Shown one piece after another: positions 13,749 to 15,192 of a stretch of DNA of 15,192 nt. Under the pieces are notes generated by a model. It saw only the letters and a program-made list of their open reading frames with translations, was not told the origin of the DNA and made no database searches. Every line of letters starts with the position of its first letter. Positions within the stretch are counted from its first letter, which is position 1. The DNA is from an uncultured delta proteobacterium (GTDB taxonomy: Bacteria; Desulfobacterota; WTBG01; CAIYCZ01), in the NCBI GenBank assembly GCA_903924805.1, contig CAIYCZ010000187.1, positions 1-15,192 of the forward strand. Direction: 5' to 3'. A program made the translations under genes and the position numbers.

Positions 13749-14916
13749 TGATTCCTGATTTATTGAGCATCTGATACGCCATCCGGGCTACCTGCCCGGA
13801 TGCCCCCTTCTCGCCCAGTTTGCCGCGTACCTTTCCCAGCTCTCTCTGCATGGTTTCCATGCGCGCGGGGTCGTTGAGAAGGGAAACGGCTTCCTGTGCT
13901 ATACGCTGCGGCGATGCCTGTGCCTGAATCAGTTCAGGAACCACCTGCTTCCCGGCAACAATATTTGCCAGACCTATATACGGGACCTGGACCATCATCC
14001 TGCCGATGAGATACGTGAGCAGAGAGACTTTATAGATGATAATCATCGGCTTCTGCATTAACGCTGTCTCAAGGGTTGCGGTCCCTGATGCCACTAATAC
14101 CAGGTTACAGATGTGCAGAGCCTGGTGGAGCCGGTTCTCCACGCAGGTTACGGGTACCTGCTGGCGGGCAACCCGTGCCTGAATTTCTTCCCTGTTGCTG
14201 CCGGGAGCAACGGGAATAATAAATTGGGCTGCGGGGAACCCCTTCGCTATGTGTGCTGCAGCGCCAAGCATGCTGGGCAGAAGCCGGTCAATTTCAGATT
14301 TTCTGCTCCCGGGAAGAAGTCCTATAATAGGCCGGTCATCCTTCATCCCTAAAGATGCTACTGCTTCGCGCGTATCGATCTCTGGAATTTCCCTGTCTAA
14401 CAGCGGGTGTCCCACAAACTGTACCGGCAGACCTTCTTTTTCATACAGAGGCACTTCAAAGGGGAATACCACTGCCATACGGTCAACAAGCCGGGCAATT
14501 TTTTGTGCCCGTTTTTTCCGCCATGCCCAGATCTGCGGGCTGATGTAATAGAGGACCGGCACCTGGTGTTTTTTTGCAACAGCGGCCAGGCGCAGGTTAA
14601 AGTCTGGATAATCGATGAGTATAACCAGGCAGGGGGGTGAGTTTTGAATCTCCTTTTTGAGCAGTCTGAATGCTCTTACAATCTGCGGCAGCCGGGAGAA
14701 CACTTCAACAATTCCCACCACCGACAGCTCCCGGGCATGAAACAGAATCTCCATGCCGGCCCTGCGCAGTTCGTCTCCGCCTATGCCAAAAATAAAGAGT
14801 GAGGGGTCAATTTCCTTGAGAGCCCTCACTACCTGTGAACCGTGGAGATCGGCGGATGCTTCTCCTGCTACCAGCAGTATCCTGTTTGCGTTTTTGTTTG
14901 CTGTCGTATGTATCAA
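13741..14916 (-). CDS. lpxB: lipid-A-disaccharide synthase LpxB, GT19 family
   Basis: Joins UDP-2,3-diacylglucosamine and lipid X into the beta-1,6 disaccharide precursor of lipid A, as a peripheral inner-membrane enzyme. Motifs: LLVAGEASADLHG (14-26), the conserved DYPDFNL (101-107), YYISPQIWAWRKKR (122-135), FPFE, VGHPLLD, LLPGSRKSEI, SGTATLE and PYIGLANIVAGKQVVPE. Length 391 is typical (382 in E. coli). The only standard start codon in the open frame is TTG at 14916, just before the conserved N-terminus, without a clear Shine-Dalgarno. A 9-codon ATG mini-frame (14942-14913) overlaps it. The final codons and the stop fall in repeat copy B. An upstream sugar oxidoreductase and downstream msbA place it in a lipid A operon. 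Confidence 0.95.
   Translation of the reverse strand: MIHTTANKNANRILLVAGEASADLHGSQVVRALKEIDPSLFIFGIGGDELRRAGMEILFHARELSVVGIVEVFSRLPQIVRAFRLLKKEIQNSPPCLVILIDYPDFNLRLAAVAKKHQVPVLYYISPQIWAWRKKRAQKIARLVDRMAVVFPFEVPLYEKEGLPVQFVGHPLLDREIPEIDTREAVASLGMKDDRPIIGLLPGSRKSEIDRLLPSMLGAAAHIAKGFPAAQFIIPVAPGSNREEIQARVARQQVPVTCVENRLHQALHICNLVLVASGTATLETALMQKPMIIIYKVSLLTYLIGRMMVQVPYIGLANIVAGKQVVPELIQAQASPQRIAQEAVSLLNDPARMETMQRELGKVRGKLGEKGASGQVARMAYQMLNKSGIRD
13747..13760. repeat. exact 7-bp duplication CCTGATT x2
   Basis: Two perfect adjacent copies of CCTGATT at the 3' end of lpxB, overlapping the edge of repeat copy B. The unit is close to the TCCTGAC heptamers upstream of lpxB. Confidence 0.6.
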
Positions 14917-14977
14917 GAGATCAGTGTATAGTGGTTAAACATCGATAGCAGAGGCCAGAATGAATTGAGCGTGCGTA

Positions 14978-15010
14978 TTCTGACTTCTGATTCCTGACTC
15001 CTGACCCCTG
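14978..15010. repeat. degenerate 7-bp tandem repeats upstream of lpxB
   Basis: TTCTGAC, TTCTGAT, TCCTGAC, TCCTGAC and a partial CCCTG follow in exact 7-base register in the 110-bp spacer between the oxidoreductase stop and the lpxB start. Confidence 0.8.
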
Positions 15011-15026
15011 TCGTGTTGTTTAAACG

Positions 15027-15192
15027 TCAGCTAAAAACAGCCTGGTTTGCTTTAATCTGCTCAACTATTTCCAGAGCCACCTTAAGGGCATTTCGTCCAG
15101 CCTCTCCGGGAACCTCCGGCTGCCGGCGATCGCGCACTGCCTGAAGAAAGGCTTTTATCTCCTGCGCCAGGGAGTCTCCCTGCTCAATATCG
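15027..15192 (-). CDS. C-terminus of a Gfo/Idh/MocA-type oxidoreductase, 5' part outside the window
   Basis: The last 54 residues of a minus-strand gene, ending in TGA at 15029-15027. The stretch has the typical Gfo/Idh/MocA ending: an acidic helix (SLAQEIKAFLQAV), RDRRQPEVPGEAG, then NALKVALEIVEQIK. A dehydrogenase of this family commonly sits between lpxA and lpxB. Some members (GnnA) oxidise the 3-OH of UDP-GlcNAc to build the diamino lipid A sugar. The catalytic part is not visible, so neither substrate nor the GnnA assignment can be tested here. Confidence 0.7.
   Translation of the reverse strand, partial: DIEQGDSLAQEIKAFLQAVRDRRQPEVPGEAGRNALKVALEIVEQIKANQAVFS

Overview
This window comes from a Gram-negative bacterium that makes lipopolysaccharide. 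The right half (about 9,150-15,192) carries core lipid A and Kdo genes, and 8,479-9,075 encodes an outer-membrane lipid A deacylase. The intergenic spacers hold degenerate AT-rich dispersed repeats and 7-bp tandem repeats, a style I associate with uncultivated lineages such as Omnitrophota, Planctomycetota/Brocadiales or Desulfobacterota. The sequence alone does not settle the phylum. Every gene I can support lies on the minus strand, so transcription runs right to left.

Reading in that direction, the window opens with the last 54 codons of a Gfo/Idh/MocA-type oxidoreductase. Then come lpxB (lipid A disaccharide synthase), msbA (lipid A flippase), waaA/kdtA (Kdo transferase), lpxK (lipid A 4'-kinase) and a PagL-type deacylase, followed by a convincing intrinsic terminator at 8,357-8,388. 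Together these genes join the lipid A disaccharide, phosphorylate it, add Kdo, flip it across the inner membrane and probably trim it in the outer membrane. Two housekeeping nucleic-acid genes follow: a UvrD/PcrA-type helicase and an RNase II/R-family exoribonuclease.

The left 3.9 kb looks like accessory DNA. A 470-bp spacer holds an attC-like imperfect palindrome, a possible 66-residue ORF that reads into it, and an AT-rich perfect inverted repeat. Beyond it lies a very large gene (at least 1,156 codons, running off the left edge). It encodes a superfamily 1 helicase of the UPF1/COG1112 type, with a coiled-coil stalk of about 440 residues inserted into the helicase core and a C-terminal phospholipase-D (HKD) nuclease domain. 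This single-chain helicase plus PLD layout is that of the type II Mokosh anti-phage system (MkoC), and it is the strongest candidate here for a defence function.

A second theme is the repeats. Two diverged copies of a roughly 170-180 bp element (5,955-6,123 and 13,566-13,748), each with a terminal hairpin whose arms covary, plus a short inverted fragment near 10,396, all run into the ends of neighbouring genes. Heptameric tandem repeats lie just upstream of the helicase, msbA and lpxB starts.
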